36,910 nt of DNA, from the NCBI GenBank assembly GCA_003427395.1, contig BFEA01000446.1, positions 1,359,636 through 1,396,545 of the forward strand, given 5' to 3'. Shown in pieces: positions 18,582 through 28,402 of this stretch; position 1 is the stretch's first letter, and each line of letters begins with the position of its first letter. This stretch comes from Chara braunii (Eukaryota > Streptophyta > Charophyceae > Charales > Characeae). Made by a program: the position numbers and the translations under genes. Under the pieces are notes generated by a model that had not been told where the DNA came from, ran no database searches, and worked only from the letters and a program-made list of their open reading frames with translations.

Positions 18582-21302
18582 CTAACTGCTCATCAGGTCG
18601 ACCGTGAGCTGCCAGACCTCGTCCTTTCGAAAAGCGAATCGTTTCAGCACCTTCAAAAAGAAGTCGCTAGGAAAATCGTTTTTCATGAGCTCACGTTTCA
18701 GAGTACGGACACGCCGGGGAATCTCTGAGTGAATTGTGGTATTCCGGTGAATCCTATGTAGGTGATTGCAGATAACGGTGCTCTTCTGTTTCTTGCATCC
18801 CCAAGATAGGAACGATTGCCCGTTCTTAATGGATAGCTGACCCTCCGTCCACACGTTGTCCTCGTTCTTCGACATCTGAAAGCAACTCAGGTAAGGATAC
18901 CGTTGCTGAGATCGAATTCAGCAACCAAGGAACTCGAACATTCCGGTCCCATCATCGGTACCCTTGAGGGTAAGGGAAGCTGGGTAACAAATGCTGAAAG
19001 CAGACAACAACAAAACCAGCTTACCGTTCGCCTTGGTGGCAAAAGTCACCATCACATCATCAATCAACCTGGTGCCATGGACCACGCTCGCGTCATTCCC
19101 AATACCCCGGAGCATAGAATACTCAGCATAGGCGCACAATATACAAGAAAGCGGTGGGCTGGTCGTCTTCCCCATTAGGATACCCACAGTTTGTTTCAAT
19201 AGAACGCTTGTGGCGAATGTATATGTATGCTCCAACTCCAGGTGCAGAAAGCGGAGCATAAGCTCAAAATGGAGGCATCTCCAATGATCAGCTCCCGTTG
19301 TCCTCCCAAAGGTAGAGCCCTTACCCCTAGTGTTCACCCTCACAAAAGTACGCCCTTTCGAACGGTGGTACTCGAATAGCCAGTCCAGCGACCGTCGAAT
19401 ATCCGCATGCGGCAGTTGACTGGACATGTCCTTAATATCGAAGGAGAAGGTAGACACGTTAAAATTGTCCCGTCGCTTCAGCAGCCTATCATTAGTCTCA
19501 GATAGCCTCGTCGCAAGATCTGAAACCGAAACCAAATTGAAATGCCAACTCCTGGGCAAACTCTTCAGTAGATGATTAAATCCACGTGAGACTGCCCTAC
19601 CAGTTCTAATCATAGGCTCCTTGAACGTAGGACAAATTGGGCGATATCTGTCCAGGTCTTTGTGTTTCGGCAGGACATAGGCTGTTCCAAATTCTCCCTT
19701 GCTGTCCCATCGAGCGAACTTCTTGAGTCCATTACCATCCACCTCCTCTTTCATTTCCCTGAGCACCAGCTCTGCCGATATCTCCATAACTCGATAGCCT
19801 GAATTTAGGACAAAGGTCGACATCATCGCTCTGTAGTACAGAAAAGGACACATTGCAACAGTCTCACCCGGATTGCGATCCAGTGGGGTGAGAACCAGGC
19901 CCTCCAGTCGCCCTTTCAGCTCAACGACATGCTGTGTCAACAGATGATCATCCTCTTGTATGAACCTGCCGCTCATGCAGCAAGTCAGGTCCAACTTAGA
20001 AAAGGTCCGTACCCTCCCTCTCCAGTTCTTACACAGCCTAAAACCTTCAGCAATCTCCGTCTGCAACAATCCCAGACGGTCATCACATGTCACGCGAGGT
20101 ATATTACGAGCGTTATGCAGGAGAGGGTGAACATCCTCCAAGGAGATGATGGGGAAGCGGACATGCCCTTCCGACTTAGGGAAAGGTAGACCTGCGCACT
20201 TGCAGGTAAGCACGTTCTGGGCTGCAAAGGCCCGTTGATTGTGCAAAGAGTCCGCAACTGTAGGGTTTTTAGCCCACACGATTCTGATCTTCCTCCGCAT
20301 CCTCTGTAAAAAACATCGAGGCAGATCCCCTGTCATAATCGCATCATTCAGTACCTTCGTGACTTCGGCCACCTTTATCCTATCATCAAACTTGAGCCGA
20401 AACACTGGATCAGATCCCATACAAAAATTGAACCGACACCTAAAAATCCTGGAGATCAGCCGACGCAGATACTTGCGAGTAGAGTTCTTGCAAAAATCCT
20501 TCACTACATTGTACAATCTCAGCGGCGATTTAATGTTCCAACGGTACACGTCCTCCACTTTCCGAGAATTGCGCAGTATCTGGATGAGGAGATGTTTCAG
20601 ATACCTGCATCTCGGTTTCCACTTCCATATATGCACCGGATGGAACACACCACCTTGTTGGAGAGCTAACTTCTCTTGCTTCAAGTTAACTACCTCATTT
20701 CCTACCTTCAATTTCGTCTCACCAAACGCCCTACATAACCTCCTCCATCCAGATTGCCAGACATTACCACCTTCAACCAAAAGCGGAAAACCATCACGTC
20801 CCTCCTCATAGGCTGAGTGAAGCAAACTGTAGAGGTCAACGCACCAAGGTTCAGTCGTCGCACGACGTAAACGCAGGACCTTATCATTCGCGGTAAGATG
20901 CTCCTTAATATTCTTCAGCTTCGCACGTTCTCGACGGCAAGGCTTAGGTTTCCTTTTTCTATACGTCTTCTTCACACCGGTCGTGTTCAAGAAAGGAGAC
21001 CAGCGATCGATGTTCACCTTCTCGAGCTTCAACAAGTCATTTCCATCAAGATGATCAATCGGGAGCAGGACATAGTTTCCTACCCCAAAATTCAGTAACC
21101 ATCTATGAACGTGCGCAGGCCTTCTGGATTTGACCACATTAAGGTGTTCACGCCACCTAGTGAGCAGGTCACGCGAAGTCTTAGCAATGTATAGAGACTT
21201 ACAGAAAGGCGATAATCCGACATAACCGACATTCTTTAAACGTAAAAACTCAATCCCGTGTTTCTCGTACAGACTCAACCTGTTATTAATGCAGCGTTGA
21301 CT
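18582..21302 (-). pseudogene. GIY-YIG-like / reverse transcriptase ORF2 of the Penelope-like element
   Basis: One reading frame open from a TAG at 21303 to 18918, with an in-frame TGA there and continuation to 18582. Counting from the codon at 21278: residues 18-46 form a GIY-YIG-like segment (GYV..., YIAKTSRDLLTRWREH, with YIA for YIG), and E86 and FLN 96-98 fit the later nuclease motifs. CKC at 359-361 is the CxC linker. LDRNPGETVAMCP (466-478) and YVLPKHKDLDRYRPI (534-548) are Penelope RT blocks. Catalytic Asp is D614 in FDIKDM and D740-D741 in LIDDV; MGKTTSPPLS is motif B. After the TGA, a thumb-like region (NHLHRIHRNTTIHSE) follows. The frame has no early ATG, so initiation is unclear. 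The copy is probably inactive. Confidence 0.85.
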
Positions 21303-21446
21303 CTACTTGATTTCACAGTCAAGAGACAATCGTAGGACAACCAGTTGCAAGATCTCCTCAACAAGACGGTTAACTACAGTAGATTCATTTCGCAAACTAA
21401 CAAAGTATCGGCACAACTTCCAAAGAATCGGAATCTCCCACCCACA

Positions 21447-22682
21447 TCACTCATCTTGTGCCTCCTTAGGCGGGGCAGACACATCCGACACATCAATTGC
21501 TATCACATCAACCGGATCGACAACATCTAGACTGAACTTTTCCCTAGCACGGTTGTCTGCGATAGCAAAAATCGCATCAATCTTACCGTCGTACGGGACA
21601 CCTTCCTCCTTACATAATCGTTGTAATTCGGTGGCGTCCAAATCCTTGAGTTCTTTCATCATGGAGTCGAGAAAACACAGTCGTCTAAGGGCACCTTTGC
21701 TTGTTGGCGTACAGATCTCAGCACTGAGCTTTCGTGGCATGAGCTTCTTCTTCCCCTTTGCCGACAAGGGGGTCTTGACCGGTGACTTTCTCTTTATGGA
21801 TCCAAGAGACTTGACCACAGTGCGTGCTCTCGTCAATCTCCGAGCAAGCCCAGTAGGCTTCAACACTCCTCGCTTGGGTGTACGCTTGGGTGGTAATTCC
21901 ATTGGAGGGTTGTCATCGAACTCAGGTTCCGGCCCCCTTTTTCTCTTATCTGCGATGCACAACCGCTCCGTTTGCGCACTCAGTTCCTGAGTGAAGCTAG
22001 TGTCACTTTCTTCATAAGAGAGCGGTACACTCTTAGCAGCGTAGGGAACCTTATTTTTTCCGAGCTCGATCAGATCTCGGATAGGACCAATGACGCTGTC
22101 CACCTTATGAGCAAAATTTTCCTCCATCGCGCTGAGCCGGATCGCCAAGTGTAAATCAGTGTCCTTCCTCTACTCTTCTCGACGCTGCGCCTCCAGATCG
22201 AGCTCCCTCTTGCACTTCTCTTCCCTCTTCTTAGCTTTTTTCTCCTGTTGTTCGCGCTCCGCAGCTTCGAGGGCTTCGGCCTCCTTCTCACGTTTCTTCC
22301 GCTCCCGCTCCTCCTTCCTCAACCCTGCTTCGTCGAAGAAGTCTTTCATGACGCCTACGGATTTACCAAGTTCCGCCACATTATTCCTTATTTCCCCACC
22401 ATCGCCTGGAGGCGAGTCATGTCGTCTCCGATAGTCCGCTCTTCGAGGTTGGTCCAACTGGCGGTAGTCAGATGAGGTAGACGGCCGTTCAGCATACCGC
22501 CTCCTGTCCTTGTCCGGGCATTGATTGGCATAATGCCCTGGCTCGCCACATGCGAAGCATGTGGGAGGGCAATAAGACCGCCAATCTTCATACCGCTCGT
22601 TCCGTCTATCGTCCCGGTGACGGTCCGCCTCGCGCCTAGCATCATTCCCTGAGCGGTATCCGTCCCTACGTTCTCCAGGCAT
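21447..22682 (-). pseudogene. ORF1 of the Penelope-like element: zinc knuckle, coiled coil, SAP-like domain
   Basis: The frame runs from an ATG at 22682 to a TGA at 21447-21449, broken once by TAG at 22170-22172 with the same frame open on both sides. In order: an Arg/Asp-rich N terminus; a CCHC zinc knuckle (CFACGEPGHYANQC, spacing C2C4H4C); a Glu/Lys/Arg-rich likely coiled coil; the stop; a second part with basic, NLS-like KRKRG and PPKRTPKRG; and near the C terminus a SAP-like helix-turn-helix (LKDLDATELQRLCKEEGVPY ... GKIDAIFAIADNRA). This suggests nucleic-acid binding and chromatin tethering, as in a gag-like ORF1. The zinc-knuckle call is firm; SAP is by pattern only. ORF2 starts about 140 bp downstream in the same frame. 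Confidence 0.75.
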
Positions 22683-22903
22683 CAGTCCACCCACAGGGCA
22701 ACTCAAGGTGCAATCACGATAGTACTACACAGATAACAGACTCACAAGGCTACGACGACTTCCAGGTCCCTCAGTCTTCGGACGCAATCGTCTTCTTCTT
22801 CCCGATGATACACAGTCAAACATGCTAGCCCTAAGTATGATGAGAACACGGTCACTACACCTAGTATTCCTGACTTCCATGCGAGTTATCGTGTGCAGTT
22901 CAA

Positions 22904-22998
22904 AGTATGAAGGATAGAGAAAGTCTTCGAAAGCAAAGCAAAGCAGAGCAAACGTAAACAAGTCTTCAATCGTAGACCGAATGGTAAAAAACCATACG
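22904..22998 (-). repeat. 5' terminal direct repeat (pseudo-LTR) of the Penelope-like element
   Basis: Direct repeat of 17347-17443 with only a few mismatches. It is flanked on both sides by CGAGTTATCGTG. Confidence 0.8.
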
Positions 22999-23005
22999 AG
23001 TTATC

Positions 23006-23017
23006 GTGCGTGGGTGT
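23006..23017. repeat. Right 12-bp TSD of the Penelope-like element
   Basis: GTGCGTGGGTGT, a perfect match to 17332-17343. Confidence 0.85.
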
Positions 23018-24160
23018 GTTAAAAAGATAAAAGGAGAAGAGTTGGGCATCGTGGCATGTATTTGTGTCGTTCAACAGGAGGATAGCTCTTGACTTATTCG
23101 ATCAATCCACTGGGCATTTTTCCTTATTTCTTCATCACCATCAATCTGTAATCAATTTTAAGCAAGAGTTGTGCCTAATAAGCAATTAAAAAATTTCCGT
23201 GAACTCAACTTAGATGACTTAGCCTCAGGACGGATTTTCTACTTATGATCTCGTTTTTTGACCCAAGGTTAGCTCACTTAGTTATATGCTAGTAGACCTT
23301 ACCTTACCGCTATCTCATTTTACGGAAAATCTTAAGCAATGAGTATTATTTGAAGACAGTATAACTAGGAGCACAACTCTCAGTTCTTATTCATACGAAC
23401 TAACCAGATCATTAAAATTTGCAATAGGTTTTTAGTATTAAGTTAACTAGATTATCATGTCTTTCTTGAAAAGTCAAGCCTGTCTTTATCAACCTTGCCC
23501 ATCGTCATCCGCTTTGTTGGGACATTCCTGTCAAACAGGACCGAGTAAAATCGGTCATGAATGAAAACTGACTTGTCTGCACCAAACCTGTTCCAGATCT
23601 ATTCCAGATTTTTTTTCTTTCTAAAGGAGGTTATAAGTCTAACCATGGAATTATCATGGCAGCCTTTCCGCCTTAATGTGATCAATAAACCAACAACATT
23701 ATTTGCAACCAGTACTGTGTAAAATCGGGCATGCATAAATAATGACTCGTCCTCTTCAAGCCTATTTCGATCTAAAAAAATAAAATAAAAAAATAAACAG
23801 AGGGGAAATTTTCTTGTACTTCAATTCAGCAATCTCAGCAACAATTCCGCAATTTAACTACAGAAAGGGCTGGGAAAGACCGGCCATTATTTATATTCAC
23901 CAACCTCAGTTTGCTTAAATTTGCTCTCTAATCACATATAAATCAGGCAGCAAACTCAATTCCAAGGATTGTTGAAAGTCTTCTGATAGAACGTTAGGTT
24001 GCAGGATTAATATGCCAACTGTACCCGCAATTACAGCTGAAAAAGCGATATCATTCTTAAAAGAGATCTTTTAGATTACATCCATGTTGATTGTCTCTAC
24101 TCTTTTTTAACCCTTGTCACCCTCGTTTTCTAACACCTGGCTTACCCAGAACCTGTGTTA
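23018..24160. other. AT-rich DNA inside the DIRS-type element, no gene
   Basis: No open frame of note. Two diverged direct segments share TAAAATCGGxCATG and TGACTxGTC at about 23548 and 23720. Confidence 0.5.
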
Positions 24161-24199
24161 TTTAAAAAAAAAAAAAAAAAAGAGGGTTAGAGAACTATG

Positions 24200-24575
24200 T
24201 TACATAGAGTACACGTACGGGGGCTTCCCATACGAAACGTACAAGTTATTTTTGTACGGGATTTGTACGGGATCTGTACGGGAACCTGTACGTCTTGTAC
24301 ATCCCCGTACAAAAAAGCAAAAAAAAAAAAAAAAAAAAAAAACAGTCATAAAAAAGATCCGAAAAAAAAACTATGTGATGCAAAACCATAAAACAAGCAA
24401 CATTTGGCTGAGCATCATTTTCCGATTCTTAATATAATTTGAGAAACAAAATCAAAACAGTATCGGATTAAAAAAAAAAAAAAAAAAAAAAACCTCGTAC
24501 AGGGCCCCTAGCGTACGAGTAGCGTACGAGTACAAGAGTACGAATCCGTACTCGTACGAGGGTGCGTACAAGTGG
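24200..24575. mobile_element. Probable TIR element with CGTAC-rich ends
   Basis: GTACGGG and CGTACAA repeats fill about 24210-24312, and CGTACGAG repeats fill about 24500-24572, around an A-rich core. The core phrase CTATGTGATGCAAAACCATA resembles cores of the elements at 25349 and 26165. Exact ends and TSD could not be fixed. Confidence 0.5.
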
Positions 24576-24594
24576 CAACGTAGTAAGAAAATAT

Positions 24595-25150
24595 TTAGGT
24601 AATGACCAAACCCAATTGTAAATAAAACCGACCGAGATGGTCGGGATAACTCTCCAGGTTGAAACCGAATAACCACGGCCTTATCTTTAGGTCTATCTCT
24701 ACTCTTCACCTTACCATCCTTTCCCTCTCTTCCTGTCAATCCATTCTTTTCCTATCTCTCTGGTCAACCAAGAACCTGTGTTCGACTAGAAAAAGGTCGG
24801 AAAGGTATGTGGGTAATGCACGACCAGGATAATTGTAAAATGAATCCAGCCAAGGCTGCCGGTTTGAATTATGAGGTTTCCGGCCAAGCAATACTTTTAA
24901 CCTTAGTAGGTCTATCAGTATGTTGCCTAAGCAACCATTTCAATGTTCATATCACTTCTGAAATCAGCAACTATGCATGTTTCAGGAACCTAGCGATCTA
25001 GCAACCTGATCAGGATCATAGCTTGACTATTTGAATGCTTGCAAAGATCATCAGTTTAGTTGTTATGTCATGCTCATTTAAATCTGAGTAAGGTGACCCT
25101 CACAAATCAGGGTCAACCAACTATTTTGTCTTGAAAAAAATAAATAAATA
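24595..25150. other. Intergenic with a weak tandem duplication
   Basis: Diverged units at about 24598 and 24808 share GGTAATG, AATTGTAAA and TAGGTCTATC. No gene is supported. Confidence 0.4.
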
Positions 25151-25151
25151 A

Positions 25152-25154
<3 letters not shown>

Positions 25155-25185
<31 letters not shown>
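25155..25185. repeat. (TA)n microsatellite, first block
   Basis: TA repeat after a TAAA run. The same kind of repeat recurs at about 25210-25230, 25328-25348, 26111-26164 and 26440-26495, between inserted elements. Confidence 0.9.
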
Positions 25186-25187
<2 letters not shown>

Positions 25188-25327
25188 TCACAAACAGAAC
25201 TGCCCGGTAATATATATATATATATATATAGTCGGTGAAACTCCGACAAAACAGTTTGTCACAGCCCCTTGTTTGTTGTCCTCTTCTCCCTCTCTGCCTA
25301 CGGTTTACCGGGCAGTTCTATTTGACG
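25186..25327. mobile_element. MITE in the TA repeat, 142 bp
   Basis: The inverted ends share AGAACTGCCCGGTAA (left) and TTACCGGGCAGTTCT (right), with outer CGTCA/TGACG. TA repeats lie on both sides and hide the TSD. Confidence 0.75.
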
Positions 25328-25348
25328 ATATATATATATATATATATA

Positions 25349-26107
25349 CAGGGTACCCTAACCAAACGTTCGGGGGCCCCCGGGCTGGCCCCCGAACGTT
25401 CGGGCGTTCGGGGTCCCGTTCGGGGGCCGAACACCTCGAGGCTCGACCCCCGCAAAAAAATATTTAAGGGCCTAAAAATACGTTTTTTTTCTGATTGTTT
25501 TTTTTTTGAGTTCTCTATGTTGTAACCTACGTACCTATAAATTTTGAATCCATTCTTCTAAGCCAACAAAACATTAAAAATCGTCAAAGATGGGGGTGTC
25601 AAAACGTGCTCGCCCACTCACTATTTTGTTTTTTTGCACTTTTAACTTTTTGTTTTCAGTTTATTTCGGGGCCTAAACAATTTTATTATTTTTTGAAAAC
25701 TTTTAAGTGAGTTCTTGATTATGTAAACTACATATCTGCAAATTTTCAGAGCATTTTTCAATTCCAAAAAATAATTAAAAATCGGCAAAGATGGCGGTGT
25801 CGAAAAGGTGCTGGCACACTCACTCATTTTAATTCTCTTTTTATTTTTTCTTATTTTTATGAAATTTTATCATAGTGTTTATTTTCCGTATTGGATTTTT
25901 AATTCTAATTTGGTAAAGAATTTGGATGTAGTGCCCGGGCAAATGTTGTTAAGTTTATTTGTCTCCATAACATAGTTTGTTTTCGGAATTGTTTGATTTT
26001 TTTTTTTTTTGTACGTTCGACCTGAACGACCGAACGCCTCCCGAAGGGGTCCCGTACGTTCGGGCGTTCGGGTTTGGGCGTTCGGCCCGTCCCGAACGTC
26101 GGTAACC

Positions 26108-26110
<3 letters not shown>
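25349..26110. mobile_element. hAT-like non-autonomous element in the TA repeat, 762 bp
   Basis: The TIRs are CAGGGTACCC and GGTAACCCTG (inverse CAGGGTTACC). Repeated CGTTCGGG/CCCGAACG motifs fill both subterminal regions (about 25365-25435 and 26010-26100). The flanks are TATATATA on both sides, compatible with an 8-bp TSD but ambiguous. The inside is a diverged tandem duplication (about 25468-25660 and 25668-25860, both with ATTAAAAATCGxCAAAGATG). No transposase. Confidence 0.7.

Positions 26111-26164
<54 letters not shown>
26111..26164. repeat. (TA)n microsatellite
   Basis: About 54 bp of TA between two inserted elements. Confidence 0.95.
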
Positions 26165-26165
<1 letters not shown>

Positions 26166-26439
26166 TAGGCTACCAGCCGGGCGGCCAGGGTTCCGGGTGG
26201 CCAACCCGTGCAAGGACCAGGGAAGCTCCCAGCAAAAACAAAAAAATCCAAAAAGATCCAAAAAACACCTATGTTATGCAAAAAAATAAACTGAACAACT
26301 TTTGCCTCAGGGTCATATCGAAATTCTTCACCAATTTAAAAATAAAAAATAAAACTTAAAAATAAGTTTTTTATTTTTAGTTTTTTAAGTTTTTTTGGCC
26401 CGGCCGGGCAAGTGACCCTGGGCCACTCTGGTAGCCTAG
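26165..26439. mobile_element. MITE in the TA repeat, 275 bp
   Basis: Perfect 12-bp TIR, CTAGGCTACCAG at the left and its inverse at the right, plus GGGCGGCCAGGG- and CCCTGGGCC-type subterminal repeats. TA repeat on both sides. The core (CTATGTTATGCAAAAAAATA, then AACTGAACAACTTTTGCC) is related to the core at 25910-26000 (inverted) and at 24370. Confidence 0.75.
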
Positions 26440-26474
<35 letters not shown>

Positions 26475-27196
26475 GTATATATATATATATATATAAAATA
26501 ATAATAAAAAAGGTATTTAGATTTTTTGAAAGTTTGCACCTTAGCTTACACCATCTATCTAAATTATCTCAGATCAAGCAAATCTGTGGAACTTTATTTC
26601 TTTAAAAAAAAGAAAAAAAAAATAATAATAATAATAATATTAACAGACAAGAAGGGAAGAGAGAAGAGGTGAAAGGAACTTCGGAATTGAGGTATTTTTT
26701 ACCCTCCCTGCAGTGGAACAATTCAATTATTTATTCTTAGCCAAATCTTGTCTTGCAGGCACCATGGACACCTTTCTTGACAGATTGACGGATATCTTCG
26801 TGCTTACGCCTTTTGTCGCCCTTCTTAAAATCTTCTCACTATCTAAGAACCAACTCCTAATTCTATGTTTTCCTTTTAAAATACTTTAATTTTTTTCCCG
26901 CATTTTTATCATCTTCTTTTTAACCCCACCTATCCTCTTAATCGCCCTCTTATTTTTTAGAGTTTGAGAACTTCTTAGACAAGTTATCCTTGAAAATTTA
27001 TAGTCTGGTCTCCCCCTGCAGAATAATTCAAAAAAAAAAAAAAAAAAAGAGGAGAGAAAACAGGACGGAAGAGGGAAAAAGGGGGAGAAGGAGAAAGAAA
27101 GAATGATGGACGAAAGAAAAAATCATCAAAATTATGTTTTCTTTCTAAAAATATTCTTATCTAATATAACCTTACTTTCTTTTTCATGTGTTTCAG
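26440..27196. other. TA repeat and AT-rich leader of the second DIRS structural gene
   Basis: TA/TG repeat to about 26495, then AT-rich sequence. CTTGTCTTGCAG at about 26748 and CATGTGTTTCAG at 27185-27196 look like 3' splice acceptors. The latter sits directly before the ATG at 27197. A 41-codon frame at 26764-26889 after the first acceptor may be a small exon, but this is weak. Confidence 0.4.
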
Positions 27197-28402
27197 ATGG
27201 ACTCTAGTATGCTTTTAGCTTATCTCAATGCCTCAGGTCCCCCTTCACTCACCGGGGCAGAAGTCCTTGCTGTACTTCCCATTTTTCCTCCCATTTACAC
27301 TCCTGCTAGGATTATCCAATGCTTTAATCCTACTATGCACGACCCCCAGAAATTACTGTTTCTAGTTACCCATAACAACTCCCAGAGGCAATATAAGGTC
27401 TGCGCACTAGCCATCAAAATTAAACCTTTGTCTCCCCCTTCCCCCTTTTCTATCCCTCCACCACCTTTTTCGAGAACACCTCCACCTCTCGGCCCGGTCA
27501 CCCCTTCCCCTCAAAACCCCATCATTCCTTCCCAAACTCATCTCTCAACTTCATCTACTTTTCTGCAACCCAATCCCTCAACGCAAATGGTCTCTATGGA
27601 TCACTTCGAGCAACTTAAGCTTCAGCTTCTTAAGCAAGAGAGTGAAACCAAGTCAGCCACGGAAGCCTTCCTAAGGGAACTCGCTAAGAAGGAGGAGGAA
27701 ACGTAGGCTGCCAATGAGCTCTACCGAAATCTGCTCTCCGATATGGAAGCTATCAAGATTCGTGTCGCTGAGAAATCTGACCCCTCATATGACGAACTGC
27801 AAGCCTGGTACAAGATGTTTTGTGCTCCTGCCTGGCATCATCAAGTGGCTACGGTCATCCGTTGTTACAATATCAATCTCAATTACCATCATTATCCATT
27901 TGGCAGGGCTATGGCCAGCGATTTTGCAACTTGAGTCGCCTCGGTGGCTAAAGATTGTATCGATCACAAGATATCCAAGGAAACAAGATCAACTCTTAAC
28001 AAGGCGCTCCCTATCATCGAAACAGAATACAACTATTGCCCACACATCGCAAGGAGGGACCATTCTAGGTAAGCATAAGGGCAGTCGCCCGATCTCAAGT
28101 TATTATTACCCTGGACCGTTAAGTAGGTCCACGCCATTCGCGTTCATGGGCTTATCTACCTCTCATTATTGTTTATTTGCAGGTATGGCGAATCTGAATA
28201 AGACTCATCATCCAGTAAAAGAAAGGAGGAGGCCGGCGAATCTGACGACTTCAAGAAACCATCCTCGAAGCGTCACTATGAAGACAAGTCGGACAGAGGC
28301 CACGACTTCAACCGCGCTTCTAAGCGTCCTCACAGCGACTCGGATCCCAAGTCCATCCCCTCTTCCTCTTCGTCAGAACTCACCAGGCATTCAGCTCAAT
28401 GA
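27197..28402 (+). pseudogene. Second structural ORF of the DIRS-type element, with an apparent intron
   Basis: Starts at ATG 27197 (MDSSMLLAYLNASGPPSLTG), passes a Pro-rich linker and a charged helix (EQLKLQLLKQESETKSATEA), and continues in the same frame through TAG at 27704 and TGA at 27932 to CATTCTAG|GTAAGC at 28068/28069. A 114-bp intron (28069-28182, ending TTATTTGCAG) would splice in frame to an acidic/basic tail (KRKEEAGESDD, SKRPHSDSD) ending at TGA 28400; one more stop, TAA, lies at 28199. I do not recognise the family. Position before the reverse transcriptase suggests a gag-like or pol N-terminal protein. The pol frame begins about here in a different phase. Confidence 0.5.
28069..28182 (+). 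other. Candidate spliceosomal intron, 114 bp
   Basis: GTAAGC at the 5' end and a T-rich tract with TTTGCAG at the 3' end. Joining the flanks preserves the reading frame (phase 2), and both flanks look coding. Confidence 0.5.

Larger units (their letters stand above)
17344..23005 (-). mobile_element. Penelope-like retroelement with N-terminal GIY-YIG (Chlamys/Naiad-type), 5.66 kb
   Basis: A minus-strand element between perfect 12-bp TSDs. Each end carries a direct repeat of about 95 bp (17344-17443 and about 22904-22998; shared GAAAGTCTTC, AAGCAAAGCAAAGCAGAGCA, CTTCAATCGTAGACCGAATG), matching the short pseudo-LTRs known for Penelope-like elements. ORF1 encodes a zinc knuckle, coiled coil and SAP-like domain; ORF2 encodes a GIY-YIG-like domain, CxC linker and reverse transcriptase. 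This domain order is that of the N-terminal-EN clade described in green algae, spike mosses, slime molds and many invertebrates. The 5' repeat is itself bracketed by CGAGTTATCGTG (22882-22893 and 22997-23008), hinting at a tandem or two-step insertion. Confidence 0.85.

Noticed and set aside
18918-18920. TGA in the RT read as selenocysteine, directly after a Cys, as in the selenoprotein Naiads of spiders and clams.
   Set aside because: Only a single TGA is present here, other stop types (TAG) also interrupt the element, and CGA-to-TGA decay explains it. No SECIS-like structure was identified by eye.
24148-24782. A 12-bp direct repeat AGAACCTGTGTT at 24148-24159 and 24771-24782 as TSD of a 610-bp element.
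   Set aside because: The surrounding sequence also shows diverged similarity in the same order, so it may be an old tandem duplication. The CGTAC-rich element inside does not reach these positions.
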